64,000 bases of DNA, taken from Microbacterium galbinum (GTDB lineage Bacteria; Actinomycetota; Actinomycetes; Actinomycetales; Microbacteriaceae). Positions 17,666 to 25,832 of this stretch are shown in pieces (the stretch's first letter is position 1; every line of letters starts with the position of its first letter). The stretch covers positions 372,001 to 436,000 of the forward strand of contig NZ_JAHWXM010000001.1 in the NCBI RefSeq assembly GCF_023091225.1, read 5' to 3'. The position numbers were made by a program, and so were the translations under genes. The notes under the pieces were generated by a model. It made no database searches. It saw nothing but the letters and a program-made list of their open reading frames with translations, and was not told where the DNA came from.

Positions 17666-18849
17666 GACTGCTCCTTCGACCGCGGCATCCAGGCGCGGAT
17701 CTTCCAGCTGCCGCCGTCGGGTCCTGCGTCGACCGTGCCTCGCACGGAGGTCACGCGCTCGCGAAGGCCGAGGAGACCGAGACCGGGGGACTCGCTGCCG
17801 CCTGGTGAGGGCGACGCGGTCGTCGGATTGGTGACCGTGATCGCGAGGCCGTCGTCGTCGGCGCGGAGCAGGAGGTGGGCGCGATGCTCGGTGCCGTGCT
17901 TGTGCGCGTTCGTGAGTGCCTCCTGGACGACGCGGTAGGCGACGAGCCCGGTCGCACCGGTGACGCGGTCGAGGTCGCCCTCGGTGCGCACCGTCACCTC
18001 CAATCCGGACGACGCGAACTGGTGGACGAGCTCGTCGATGCGGTCGGTGCCGGCCTGGGGGCCGGTGCTCCCGTCGCCGACGTCGGCCGTGCGCAGCATC
18101 GACATGAGGTCTCCGATCTCGCCGAGCACGCTGCGCGCGGCGCCGCGGATCGTCGCCAACGCCTGCTTGGCCTTCTCCGGGCGATCGTCGATCACCGAGG
18201 TCGCGACTCCCGCCTGCAGACTGATGACCGCGATCTGGTGCGCGACCGCGTCGTGCAGATCCCGGGCGATCCGCAGTCGTTCCTCGCTCACGCGCCGCTG
18301 GGCTTCGGACTCTCGGCTGCGCACCGCGCGTTCCGCCCGCTCGGTGATGGCGGAGATGTAGTCGCGCCGCGAGCGCGCCGCGTCGCCGAGGGCGGTCGAG
18401 AGCGCCACGATCAGCCCGAACTGGAACGCCCGCGGGTCGTACACGGAGCCGATCGCCGAGAGCAGGGACAACAGCATCACGGCGACGACGGCGCACGCCG
18501 CGATCAGCAGCGCGCGTCGACGGATGGTGCGCAGGGTGACCTGGTACATCGCGAGGCCGATCGCGATGCCGATACCGGGCGACAGGATGCCGGTGGCGGC
18601 TGCGGCGCCGAAGTTGACCAGGAGCGCGGCGAGCGTCAGGAGCGGCCACCGCCGTCGCCAGGGGACGATCGCGAGGGGGAGGAGCACGAGGACGAGGGAG
18701 AGCACGCTCGTCGGGCGGAAGTCGGGGATCGGAGTCGGTGCCAGGGCGAAGACGAGCACGACGACAGCGACGAGCACGTCGGGGAGCCATACCGGCATCC
18801 GCGGGCGCGGATCCGCGGGCGCCTCGGGAACGTCGGTGTGCTCTGCCAT
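17662..18849 (-). CDS. Sensor histidine kinase (HisKA_3 type)
   Basis: A roughly 395-residue membrane kinase with several N-terminal hydrophobic helices and almost no extracellular sensor domain, as in intramembrane-sensing kinases that often pair with ABC exporters. The dimerisation motif RIARDLHDAVAHQ holds the phospho-His (residue 199 from this start). The HATPase segment includes VVQEALTNAHKHG and GLGLLGLRERV. The start ATG 18849 has CAGACT exactly 6 bases upstream, consistent with a leaderless mRNA, and AGGGG adjacent. An ATG at 18900 is in frame but unsupported. The response regulator follows with a 4-base overlap. Confidence 0.9.
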   Translation of the reverse strand: MAEHTDVPEAPADPRPRMPVWLPDVLVAVVVLVFALAPTPIPDFRPTSVLSLVLVLLPLAIVPWRRRWPLLTLAALLVNFGAAAATGILSPGIGIAIGLAMYQVTLRTIRRRALLIAACAVVAVMLLSLLSAIGSVYDPRAFQFGLIVALSTALGDAARSRRDYISAITERAERAVRSRESEAQRRVSEERLRIARDLHDAVAHQIAVISLQAGVATSVIDDRPEKAKQALATIRGAARSVLGEIGDLMSMLRTADVGDGSTGPQAGTDRIDELVHQFASSGLEVTVRTEGDLDRVTGATGLVAYRVVQEALTNAHKHGTEHRAHLLLRADDDGLAITVTNPTTASPSPGGSESPGLGLLGLRERVTSVRGTVDAGPDGGSWKIRAWMPRSKEQS

Positions 18850-18855
18850 CCCCTC

Positions 18856-18861
18856 AGTCTG
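18856..18861 (-). promoter_or_regulatory. -10 element of the kinase-regulator operon
   Basis: On the minus strand CAGACT stands exactly 6 bases before the kinase ATG at 18849, the same spacing as other probable leaderless genes here. Confidence 0.45.
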
Positions 18862-19003
18862 CCGTGGAACGGCCGCCGTCGCGTCGGTCGCCCGGGTCAT
18901 CGGGAGTACCGCGGACGCGGTACATGCGGAACGCGATCGAGGGATGTGCGGACCCCGGCGCGAGAGGGACGCTGATATCCGTCGATCCGAACGGAGTTCT
19001 CCG

Positions 19004-19705
19004 ATGCCCGCACCCCTTCTTCAGATCAGGGATGTCCACAAGTCCTACGGGCGTGGCCCGACCCGCTTCGATGCGCTCAAGGGGGTGAGCTTCGACGTCG
19101 GCGAAGGGGAATCGATCGCGATCGTCGGCAAGAGCGGATCGGGAAAATCCACCCTCATGCACCTGCTCGCCCTGCTCGATGCTCCGGACACCGGAACGAT
19201 CGCTCTGGAGGGTGTGCAGACGGCTCGCCTGCGAGGCGCTCAGCTCAACCGCACGCGCAACAAGACGTTCGGTTTCGTCTTCCAGCAGTTCTTCCTCACC
19301 GGCGGCAACAGCGTGCTCGAGAACGTCGTGCTGCCCCTCAAGATCGCGGGCGTCCGGGCGGGCGAGCGCCGCCGGCGCGGCATGGCCGCGCTCGAGCAGC
19401 TCGACCTCGCCGACAAGGCGCGCAACCGGGCGGTGGACCTCTCCGGAGGTCAGAAGCAGCGCGTCGTGATCGCGCGGGCACTGGTGAACAATCCGCGCAT
19501 CATCTTCGCCGACGAGCCGACCGGCAACCTCGACAGCGCGACGGGCGCCGTGGTCGAGGACATCCTGTTCGGACTCAACCGCGAGCACGGTATCACGCTG
19601 ATCGTCGTCACCCACGACGAGGATCTCGCGGCGCGCTGCGATCGGCGGATCGTCATCCGCGACGGGCGCATCGTCGACGAGAGCGAAGAGCAGGTCGCCG
19701 CATGA
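19004..19705 (+). CDS. ABC transporter ATPase, MacB/LolD type
   Basis: A 233-residue ATPase with Walker A GKSGSGKST (42-50), signature DLSGGQKQRV, Walker B IIFADEPTGNLD and an H-loop in VTHDEDLA. The DEPTGNLDS sequence and short length mark the MacB/LolD/FtsE branch, which powers FtsX-type permeases that export or move peptides, lipids or antibiotics rather than import nutrients. The start ATG 19004 follows GGAG at 9 bases. The permease gene overlaps the stop by 4 bases (ATGA). The pair is divergent from the two-component system across 154 bases. Confidence 0.92.
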   Translation: MPAPLLQIRDVHKSYGRGPTRFDALKGVSFDVGEGESIAIVGKSGSGKSTLMHLLALLDAPDTGTIALEGVQTARLRGAQLNRTRNKTFGFVFQQFFLTGGNSVLENVVLPLKIAGVRAGERRRRGMAALEQLDLADKARNRAVDLSGGQKQRVVIARALVNNPRIIFADEPTGNLDSATGAVVEDILFGLNREHGITLIVVTHDEDLAARCDRRIVIRDGRIVDESEEQVAA

Positions 19706-21006
19706 GGGCCGCGGACCTCGTCGGATCGGCGATCTCGAACACGTTCCGAGCGAAGACCCGCACGATCCTCACCATCCTGGCGATCTTCGTCGGAGCCTTC
19801 ACGCTCGCTCTGACCGGCGGCCTCGGCACCGGAATCAATCGGTACATCGACGACACGGTCTCGGGGGTCGGCGCCGCCGACGCGATGAGCGTCACGCGGT
19901 CGGCGGACGATGCGGCGACGGTGCCGGGCGCGACCGGCGGGGAACCGCGCGAGTACGACCCGGACGCGGTCTCGAGCGGCATCCCCGGGCAGACGGTGAT
20001 CGCGCTCGATCCCGACGACGTCGCCGAGATCGAGGGGATCGATGGCGTCGTGCGCGTGGACCCCACACGCACGATCACCCCCGATTTCATCCGGGCCGGC
20101 GACGGCACGCCGTTCGTCGCCTCGGTCGGGAGCCTCATCCCGGGGCAGACGACCGTGCTCGCCGCCGGAACGGATCCCGACGACGACGCGTCGGAGACGG
20201 AGGTCGCGCTGCCCGCCGCCTACGTCGATGCCCTCGGGTTCGCGGACAACGACGATGCGCTCGGCTCCACGGTCACGCTGGGGATCACGGATGCGGCGCG
20301 CACCTCGCACACGATCAACGCGACCGTCGTCGGCATCACCGAGGAGGCGCTCGCAAGCCCAACGGGCTCGAGCATCCTCGTGAACCGATCGATGAGCGAC
20401 GCGCTCGTCGAAGCCCAGACGACCGGCCTGCCCGCGGATCAGGTCGACCGCTTCGCGTCGGCGACGGTGCGGTTCGCACCCGACGCGACGGACGACGAGA
20501 TCCAGGCGCTGAAGGACCGTCTGGCCGATGCCGGATTCACCGGGACGACCGTGGCCGACCAGCTCGGCACCATCACCACCGTCATCGACGGAATCGTGCT
20601 CGTGCTCAACGCCTTCGCGATCATCGCCCTGCTGGCCGCCGCGTTCGGCATCGTGAACACGTTGTACATGTCGGTTCAGGAGCGCACGCGCGAGATCGGG
20701 CTGATGAAGGCGATGGGCATGGGCTCGGGACGCGTGTTCGGTCTGTTCAGCCTCGAGGCCGCCTTCCTCGGGTTCCTCGGAAGCGCGATCGGCGTCGGGA
20801 TCGCGATGCTCGCCGGCGCGGGGATCAGCGCGGTCCTGGCCGACGGCCTCCTCGCGGACCTGCCGGGGTTGACCCTCATCGCCTTCGATCCGGTCTCGAT
20901 CCTGTCGATCATCGCCCTCGTGATGGTGATCGCCTTCCTCGCCGGGACCCTGCCCGCCGCCCGGGCAGCGCGAGCCGACCCCGTCGAGTCCCTGCGCTAC
21001 GAGTGA
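19702..21006 (+). CDS. MacB-like ABC transporter permease (FtsX domain)
   Basis: A 434-residue permease. The first helix (about 20-42) is followed by a large extracytoplasmic MacB periplasmic-core-like domain of roughly 250 residues. Three C-terminal helices form the FtsX domain, with the typical VQERTREIGLMKAMGM segment and ARADPVESLRYE at the end. It works with the ATPase encoded just upstream (ATGA overlap). The substrate is unknown; antimicrobial peptides or lipids are usual for such systems next to a two-component system. Confidence 0.92.
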   Translation: MRAADLVGSAISNTFRAKTRTILTILAIFVGAFTLALTGGLGTGINRYIDDTVSGVGAADAMSVTRSADDAATVPGATGGEPREYDPDAVSSGIPGQTVIALDPDDVAEIEGIDGVVRVDPTRTITPDFIRAGDGTPFVASVGSLIPGQTTVLAAGTDPDDDASETEVALPAAYVDALGFADNDDALGSTVTLGITDAARTSHTINATVVGITEEALASPTGSSILVNRSMSDALVEAQTTGLPADQVDRFASATVRFAPDATDDEIQALKDRLADAGFTGTTVADQLGTITTVIDGIVLVLNAFAIIALLAAAFGIVNTLYMSVQERTREIGLMKAMGMGSGRVFGLFSLEAAFLGFLGSAIGVGIAMLAGAGISAVLADGLLADLPGLTLIAFDPVSILSIIALVMVIAFLAGTLPAARAARADPVESLRYE

Positions 21007-21018
21007 GGTGCGGTCGGT

Positions 21019-21054
21019 GGCTGTGGTCCGTGGCTCACGGCCGGGACCACAGCC
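21019..21054. terminator. Convergent terminator hairpin
   Basis: GGCTGTGGTCC (21019-21029) pairs perfectly with GGACCACAGCC (21044-21054). It sits between the ABC permease and the convergent flavin oxidase and overlaps the last codons of the latter. Confidence 0.75.
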
Positions 21055-22363
21055 GCTCGACCGCGAGCTCGCGCCCGAGGACCCGGGCCGCCGCGCGGTG
21101 CCCCGACAGGAGCGCGGCGGGCACGGTCGCCGGGTCATCGGTCCAGGTCGCCTCTCCGGCGATGTGCAGCACGCCTCCGATCGGGGTCGCCAGGTCGTCG
21201 TGATCGGCGGTCGTCGAGCCGAGCGTCATGTACGCGTAGGCACCGTGGGCGAACGGATCGTCCTGCCAGTGCGTGCGATTCACCGCAACGGGGGCCGGCA
21301 CGTCGGCGCCGAACAGCCGGCGCAGCTGCGCGAGCACCGACTCCACGACCTGATCGTCATCCCAGTCCCGCGTCTCCTGCGCCGCCGGCCCCGCGGCGAA
21401 GGTGAGCAGCGTCGGCTCGTCGTCGAGTGCGGTGAGGTCGTACCAGGAGTGCCACCATCGGCCCTCGGGCCCCTGTTGGCGGATCGCATAGACGCCGTCG
21501 TCCCAGAACCGCGCGGGGAAGCGGAGGAAGATCTTCTCGAACGCATTCATGCGCAGGCGCGACAGCGCTCCGGCGTTCGGCTCGGGCAGCGCAGGGTCGA
21601 TCACCAGTGCGGGGGACTGCAGCACCCCGACCGGCACCGTGAGTACCGCCGCCGTCGCGCGGAAGACCTCGTGCGATGTGGTGGCGACCACGCCCTCCGC
21701 CGACCACTCGACACGGGAGACGGGGTGGTCGAGCCGTACGTCGAGCCCCTCCGCCAGATGCGTCGCGAGGCTGTCGTACCCGTCGGGGAAGACGACCTCG
21801 TCGCCGTCGATCGTGTCGTCGTCGAGCCCGTGAGCGGCGAGGTCCTCGATCCACGCGCCGTACTGCTCCTCGGCGCGGTGCTCGAGGTACTCGCGCACCC
21901 GCTGCGTGCGGTCGGCGTTCCATCCCTGCATCGCGAGTGCGGCCTCCGTCACATCGCGATACGACGCATCGGCCGCCGACACGGCGATGGCGTCGCGGAG
22001 CGCCGCATCCACCGCACGGATGTCGGCGACGTAGGCACGGGCATCCGCGTCGGACAGACGGATGCCGTCGGGGCCGTAGTGAGCGATCGGACGGCTGTCG
22101 GGCTGGTAGCCCCCGACCGTGAACTCCTGCGTGCGCATGCCGAAGGCGGTCGCCGCGGCCGCGACCGGGCTGCCGTCGATGCCGTGGATCCAGGAGGCGC
22201 CGAGATCCGTGACCCGGCCGGCGGAGCGATCGGTCGTCACACGGCCGCCGATGCGGTCCCGCGCCTCGAGGACGACGACGCTCAAGCCCTCCGCCCGAAG
22301 AAGTCGCGCGGCAGAGAGGCCGGCGATTCCCGCACCGATCACGATCGCGTCAGAGGTGTGCAT
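21035..22363 (-). CDS. Flavin-containing amine oxidase family protein
   Basis: A 442-residue FAD-dependent oxidoreductase of the monoamine/polyamine oxidase family. The dinucleotide-binding motif IVIGAGIAGLSAARLL opens the protein and is followed by the ARDRIGGRV motif and LGASWIHG. The C-terminal FAD contact reads HIAGEATWTDDPATV, with the Gly-Glu pair that is typical. Oxidation of an amine or polyamine is likely, with substrate unknown. The start ATG 22363 has GGAG 5 bases upstream. It is separated from the upstream dehydrogenase by a terminator, so it is probably transcribed alone. Confidence 0.87.
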   Translation of the reverse strand: MHTSDAIVIGAGIAGLSAARLLRAEGLSVVVLEARDRIGGRVTTDRSAGRVTDLGASWIHGIDGSPVAAAATAFGMRTQEFTVGGYQPDSRPIAHYGPDGIRLSDADARAYVADIRAVDAALRDAIAVSAADASYRDVTEAALAMQGWNADRTQRVREYLEHRAEEQYGAWIEDLAAHGLDDDTIDGDEVVFPDGYDSLATHLAEGLDVRLDHPVSRVEWSAEGVVATTSHEVFRATAAVLTVPVGVLQSPALVIDPALPEPNAGALSRLRMNAFEKIFLRFPARFWDDGVYAIRQQGPEGRWWHSWYDLTALDDEPTLLTFAAGPAAQETRDWDDDQVVESVLAQLRRLFGADVPAPVAVNRTHWQDDPFAHGAYAYMTLGSTTADHDDLATPIGGVLHIAGEATWTDDPATVPAALLSGHRAAARVLGRELAVERLWSRP

Positions 22364-22437
22364 GAGGGCTCCTTCGCCGGAGGGCATCGCAGGGGGTGAT
22401 CCCGACGTTAGTCAGTCGGACCCCACCGATGGAAGAG

Positions 22438-22488
22438 CTCAGGGCGATGGCCGGACCGATCGCGTCGGGTCCCGGCCATCGCCCTGAG
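22438..22488 (-). terminator. Strong 17-bp hairpin after the dehydrogenase gene
   Basis: CTCAGGGCGATGGCCGG (22438-22454) pairs perfectly with 22472-22488. It lies 8 bases past the stop of the minus-strand alcohol dehydrogenase and about 75 bases upstream of the flavin oxidase start. Confidence 0.8.
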
Positions 22489-22495
22489 GTGCGCG

Positions 22496-23545
22496 TCAGG
22501 CCGACTGGACGAGGATCTTCGCCCCGGCGCCGCCACGGAGTGCGTGGATCGCATCCACGACGCCATCCAGCGGTACGTCCTTCACCCATCCGGTCGTGTC
22601 GTACACGCCTGCGGCCATCGCGGCGATGACCGCGTCGAAGTCCTCGGGGAGATACGCCAGCGCGCCGGCGATCTCGGTCTCGGCCATCACCAGCTGGGTC
22701 GGCAGGAAGTCCATCGTGCGCTCGTGGATCGCGACGACGACGACACGGCCACCCGGCACGAGGCTCGCGAGCGAGGAGGTGATGGCGGGGCCGGCGCCGG
22801 CGGCATCGAACGCCACGTCCACGCCATCGCCGTCGGTCAGAGCGGTGACGGCCGCGCCGAGGTCCTCCGTCACCGGGTCGACGACCGTGGCGCCGAGCGC
22901 CGCGATGATCGCGCGTCGATCGGAGCTGGGCTCGGACACGAGCACCTTCTCGATGCCACGGGCTTTGAGGGCGAACCACACGCCGATGCCGATGGGGCCG
23001 GCACCGGCGATGAGGGCGGTTCCCCCCGACTCCACGCCGCTGCGCGAGACGGCGTGCCACGCGACCGCCATCGGCTCGACCAGGGCGCCGAGACGCAGGT
23101 CGACGTTCTCGGGAAGCACGTGCAGCTTCGACGCGTCGACGGTCGTGAACTCGGCCATGCCGCCGCCGTCCGAGCTCAGACCGTGGAACCCGATCTTCTG
23201 GCACGCGTTGTACATGCCGTGGCGGCATGCAGCGCAGTCACCGCAGTAGTAGATCGGCCAGACGGCCACCCGGTCTCCGACCGAGATTCCGTCGACGCCC
23301 TCGCCGAGCTCGACGACCGTGCCCGAGAACTCGTGTCCGAGGATCTGGGGGAGGGTCGACCCGGTCAGCGGATGCGGGTGTTCGAAGTCGAGGCCCGCTG
23401 CCTCCGGCGTGTAGTAGACGTGCAGGTCGGAGCCGCAGATGCCCGCGAAGGCGTTGCGCAGCTTGACCTGCCCGCGTCCGGGGGAGGGATCCGCGACCTC
23501 CTCGATGCGGAGGTCCTCCTGCGCGTGGAAAACTGCGGCCTTCAT
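22496..23545 (-). CDS. Zinc-dependent alcohol dehydrogenase, 2,3-butanediol dehydrogenase-like
   Basis: A 349-residue medium-chain dehydrogenase. Catalytic-zinc residues are C37 (GICGSDLH), H71 and E72 (LGHEFSG). Structural-zinc cysteines are C101, C104, C107 and C115. The NAD-binding GAGPIGIG motif is in the second domain. The HPLTGSTLPQILGHE stretch resembles (R,R)-butanediol dehydrogenases, which interconvert acetoin and 2,3-butanediol with NAD; exact substrate is inferred. It follows the tetR gene by 24 bases on the same strand, so both are likely in one transcript. A terminator follows. Confidence 0.87.
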   Translation of the reverse strand: MKAAVFHAQEDLRIEEVADPSPGRGQVKLRNAFAGICGSDLHVYYTPEAAGLDFEHPHPLTGSTLPQILGHEFSGTVVELGEGVDGISVGDRVAVWPIYYCGDCAACRHGMYNACQKIGFHGLSSDGGGMAEFTTVDASKLHVLPENVDLRLGALVEPMAVAWHAVSRSGVESGGTALIAGAGPIGIGVWFALKARGIEKVLVSEPSSDRRAIIAALGATVVDPVTEDLGAAVTALTDGDGVDVAFDAAGAGPAITSSLASLVPGGRVVVVAIHERTMDFLPTQLVMAETEIAGALAYLPEDFDAVIAAMAAGVYDTTGWVKDVPLDGVVDAIHALRGGAGAKILVQSA

Positions 23546-23569
23546 GTTTCTCTCCTTTTCCGGCGGCCG

Positions 23570-24121
23570 TCAGCGCAGCCACCACTCCGGGGACGCCGCG
23601 AGGATGAGCCTCACGGCGCGGTCGATGTCGTCGTCGCCGCTGCGCAGCCACTCCTCGATGGAACCCACGGTGCCGGCGGCGGCGTAGGCGAACGCGATCG
23701 CCATCGCCGCGGGATCGTCGCGGAAGTCAGGGGGCACGATGTCGGGGTGAAGGTGCACCCAGAGTTCGAGGCCCGACCGGATGGACCGCTCGAGGTTGCT
23801 GCGCACGGGAGCGGCGAGCAGGGGGTGCATCGCGCCGCGGTAGACGTCCGCGCGGCGGAGGACGTGCTCGAGCAGTGCCCGCTCGCCGTCACCGATCGCG
23901 TCGGCGCGCGGGAGGATCTCCATCGCTTCGGCGATCTCGGACGAGAGGGCGTCGGCGAGGAGGTCGACGGGGCTCTCGGCATGGCGGTAGAAGGTGTCGC
24001 GGGTCACACCCGCCGCAGTGCAGATCGCGGAGGCGGTCACGTCGGCGATCGGCATCCGTCCGGCCAGATCGAGGACGGCGTCACGGAGGTGCTCCCGTGA
24101 ACGTCGCGCCCGTGCATCCAT
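23570..24121 (-). CDS. TetR family transcriptional regulator
   Basis: A 183-residue repressor-type protein. The N-terminal helix-turn-helix is about residues 22-46 (ADVTASAICTAAGVTRDTFY), followed by a TetR-like ligand domain. An earlier in-frame ATG at 24142 (7 residues more) lies inside a palindrome. I prefer 24121 because TAAACT lies 7 bases upstream of it, as in leaderless genes, and the palindrome then overlaps this -10. It probably represses itself, the downstream dehydrogenase and the divergent short-chain dehydrogenase. The effector is unknown. Confidence 0.85.
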   Translation of the reverse strand: MDARARRSREHLRDAVLDLAGRMPIADVTASAICTAAGVTRDTFYRHAESPVDLLADALSSEIAEAMEILPRADAIGDGERALLEHVLRRADVYRGAMHPLLAAPVRSNLERSIRSGLELWVHLHPDIVPPDFRDDPAAMAIAFAYAAAGTVGSIEEWLRSGDDDIDRAVRLILAASPEWWLR

Positions 24122-24131
24122 GTCGCCCAGT

Positions 24132-24153
24132 TTATCCGACATGTGTCAGATAA
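24132..24153. promoter_or_regulatory. Palindromic operator for the TetR regulator
   Basis: TTATCCGACA and TGTCAGATAA form an imperfect palindrome (9 of 11 base pairs match) across the tetR promoter and between the divergent tetR and dehydrogenase genes. This is the usual place and symmetry of a TetR-family operator. Confidence 0.65.
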
Positions 24154-24206
24154 GGCGTAACGTGGCGGAAAGGACGGCACCACGACGGTGCCGCAGAGAG
24201 GAAGTC

Positions 24207-24983
24207 ATGTCAGGGTTCGAGAACAGCGTCGCGGTCGTCACCGGCGGAGTGTCGGGGATCGGAGCGGCGATCACGCGCCGCCTGGTCGATCGGGGTGCGA
24301 AGGTGTTCGTCGCCGACATCAACGCGGATGCCGTGGCCGCCGCCACCGAGACGTTCGGCGAGAACGTGGCGGGCCTGCGCACCGATGTCACCGACGAGCA
24401 GTCGATGGAAGCGCTCTTCGCCGCCGCCGTCGAACGATTCGGCCGGATCGATGCGGTGTACAACGTCGCCGGCGGCTCGAAGCCGGGCCGCGTCATCGAC
24501 ATGGATCTCGCGACCTGGGACTTCAACATCAAGCTGAACCTCTACGGCGCGTTCCTGGGCACGAAGCTCGGCGCGAAGCAGTTCCTCGCCCAGGGCGGCA
24601 CGGGTTCGATCGTGAACATCGCATCGTTGAACTCCCAGGTGCCGATGCATTCCGGTGCCGGGTACTCGACCGCGAAGGCCGGTGTCGTGATGCTCACGAA
24701 GAACGCCGCGCTCGAGCTCGCCGAGCAGGGCATCCGGGTGAACGCGATCTCGCCCGGCCTGGTCGCCACGCCGCTCACGGGCGGACTGCTGGCCGTCTCG
24801 GGAGTCATGGACACCTATCTGGATCGCATCCCCGCGAAGCGCGCCGCCGATCCCGACGAGATCGCGGGCGTCGCGCTGTTCCTCGCGTCGGCCGACGCGT
24901 CGTACGTCAACGGAGAGAACATCGTCGTCGACGGTGCGTGGGCGACGACCGGCTACCCGGACCTGCGCCCCTTCATGGGCTGA
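24207..24983 (+). CDS. Short-chain dehydrogenase/reductase
   Basis: A 258-residue NAD(P)-dependent oxidoreductase with a Rossmann fold. The cofactor motif TGGVSGIG begins at residue 12. The structural motif is NVAGG (86-90). The catalytic triad is S140, Y153 and K157 (YSTAK). Asp37 (VFVADIN) at the end of the second strand favours NAD over NADP. The start ATG 24207 follows GAGAGGAAG. Its position opposite a tetR-dehydrogenase pair suggests a joint alcohol/ketone pathway, possibly acetoin-related. The specific substrate cannot be read. Confidence 0.9.
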   Translation: MSGFENSVAVVTGGVSGIGAAITRRLVDRGAKVFVADINADAVAAATETFGENVAGLRTDVTDEQSMEALFAAAVERFGRIDAVYNVAGGSKPGRVIDMDLATWDFNIKLNLYGAFLGTKLGAKQFLAQGGTGSIVNIASLNSQVPMHSGAGYSTAKAGVVMLTKNAALELAEQGIRVNAISPGLVATPLTGGLLAVSGVMDTYLDRIPAKRAADPDEIAGVALFLASADASYVNGENIVVDGAWATTGYPDLRPFMG

Positions 24984-24992
24984 GCCGACGGC

Positions 24993-25832
24993 TCACAGCG
25001 GCACGACCAGGGGCGTCCCGGCGTGCGGGTCGGGGATCACGGAGCAGGCGAGTCCGAAGACCTCCTCGACCCGCTCGGCCGTGACGATCGTCGACGGATC
25101 CCCGGACGCCACGATCTCGCCATCGCGCATCATGATCATGTGATCGGCGAAGCGCGCGGCCTGGTTGAGATCGTGCAGCACGGCGACGACCGTGCGTCCC
25201 TCGGCGTGGAGGCCATGGAACAGGCGCAACAGGTCGTACTGGTGCGCGATGTCGAGGAACGTCGTCGGCTCGTCCAACAGCATGGTCGGCGACTCCTGCG
25301 CGAGCAGCATCGCCACCCAGACGCGCTGGCGCTGTCCGCCGGAGAGCTCGTCGACCAGACGCCCCGCGAGCTCGGTCGTGCCCGTCGCCGCGAGGGCGGC
25401 GGCCACGGCGGCCTGGTCGGTGTGCGACCACTGGCGGAGGATCGTCTGGTGGGGGTGTCGACCGCGGGCGACGAGGTCCGAGACGCGGATGCCGTCCGGG
25501 GCGAGCGACGTCTGGGGGAGCAACCCGAGTCGCCGCGCGATCTCCTTCGTCGGCAGGTCCGAGATCGCTCGACCGTCAAGCAGCACCTGCCCGGTCGTGG
25601 GGCGCAGCAGACGCGCGAGCGCACGCAGCAGCGTCGACTTGCCGCAGGCGTTCGGGCCGACGATGACCGTGAACGAGCCCGCGGGGATCTCGACGTCGAG
25701 ATGCGCAGACACCACGCGGCCGTCGTAGCCGATCGTGAGGTCGGCGCCCTGCAGGCGGGCGCGGGTGAGGGTCTCGGTCGTCGTCTTCGTCTTCTCGGTC
25801 ATCGTCTTCTCGGTCATCGTCTTCTCGGTCAT
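24993..25832 (-). CDS. Siderophore-iron ABC transporter ATPase
   Basis: A 279-residue FepC/FecE-type ATPase that drives ferric-siderophore import. Walker A is GPNACGKST (59-67), the signature is ELSGGQRQRVW, and Walker B is TMLLDEPTTFLD, where TTFLD is typical of this family. The N-terminus consists of three tandem MTEKT units encoded by a 15-bp direct repeat, each giving an in-frame ATG (25832, 25817, 25802). The first ATG overlaps the upstream permease stop (ATGA). It is the last gene of the five-gene iron operon. Confidence 0.92.
   Translation of the reverse strand: MTEKTMTEKTMTEKTKTTTETLTRARLQGADLTIGYDGRVVSAHLDVEIPAGSFTVIVGPNACGKSTLLRALARLLRPTTGQVLLDGRAISDLPTKEIARRLGLLPQTSLAPDGIRVSDLVARGRHPHQTILRQWSHTDQAAVAAALAATGTTELAGRLVDELSGGQRQRVWVAMLLAQESPTMLLDEPTTFLDIAHQYDLLRLFHGLHAEGRTVVAVLHDLNQAARFADHMIMMRDGEIVASGDPSTIVTAERVEEVFGLACSVIPDPHAGTPLVVPL
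25788..25832 (-). repeat. Three tandem 15-bp repeats at the start of the siderophore ATPase gene
   Basis: The unit ATGACCGAGAAGACG occurs three times without a mismatch, preceded by a 9-base partial copy (GAGAAGACG, 25841-25833) inside the upstream permease gene. Each unit offers a start codon, and unit gain or loss keeps the frame. Confidence 0.9.
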
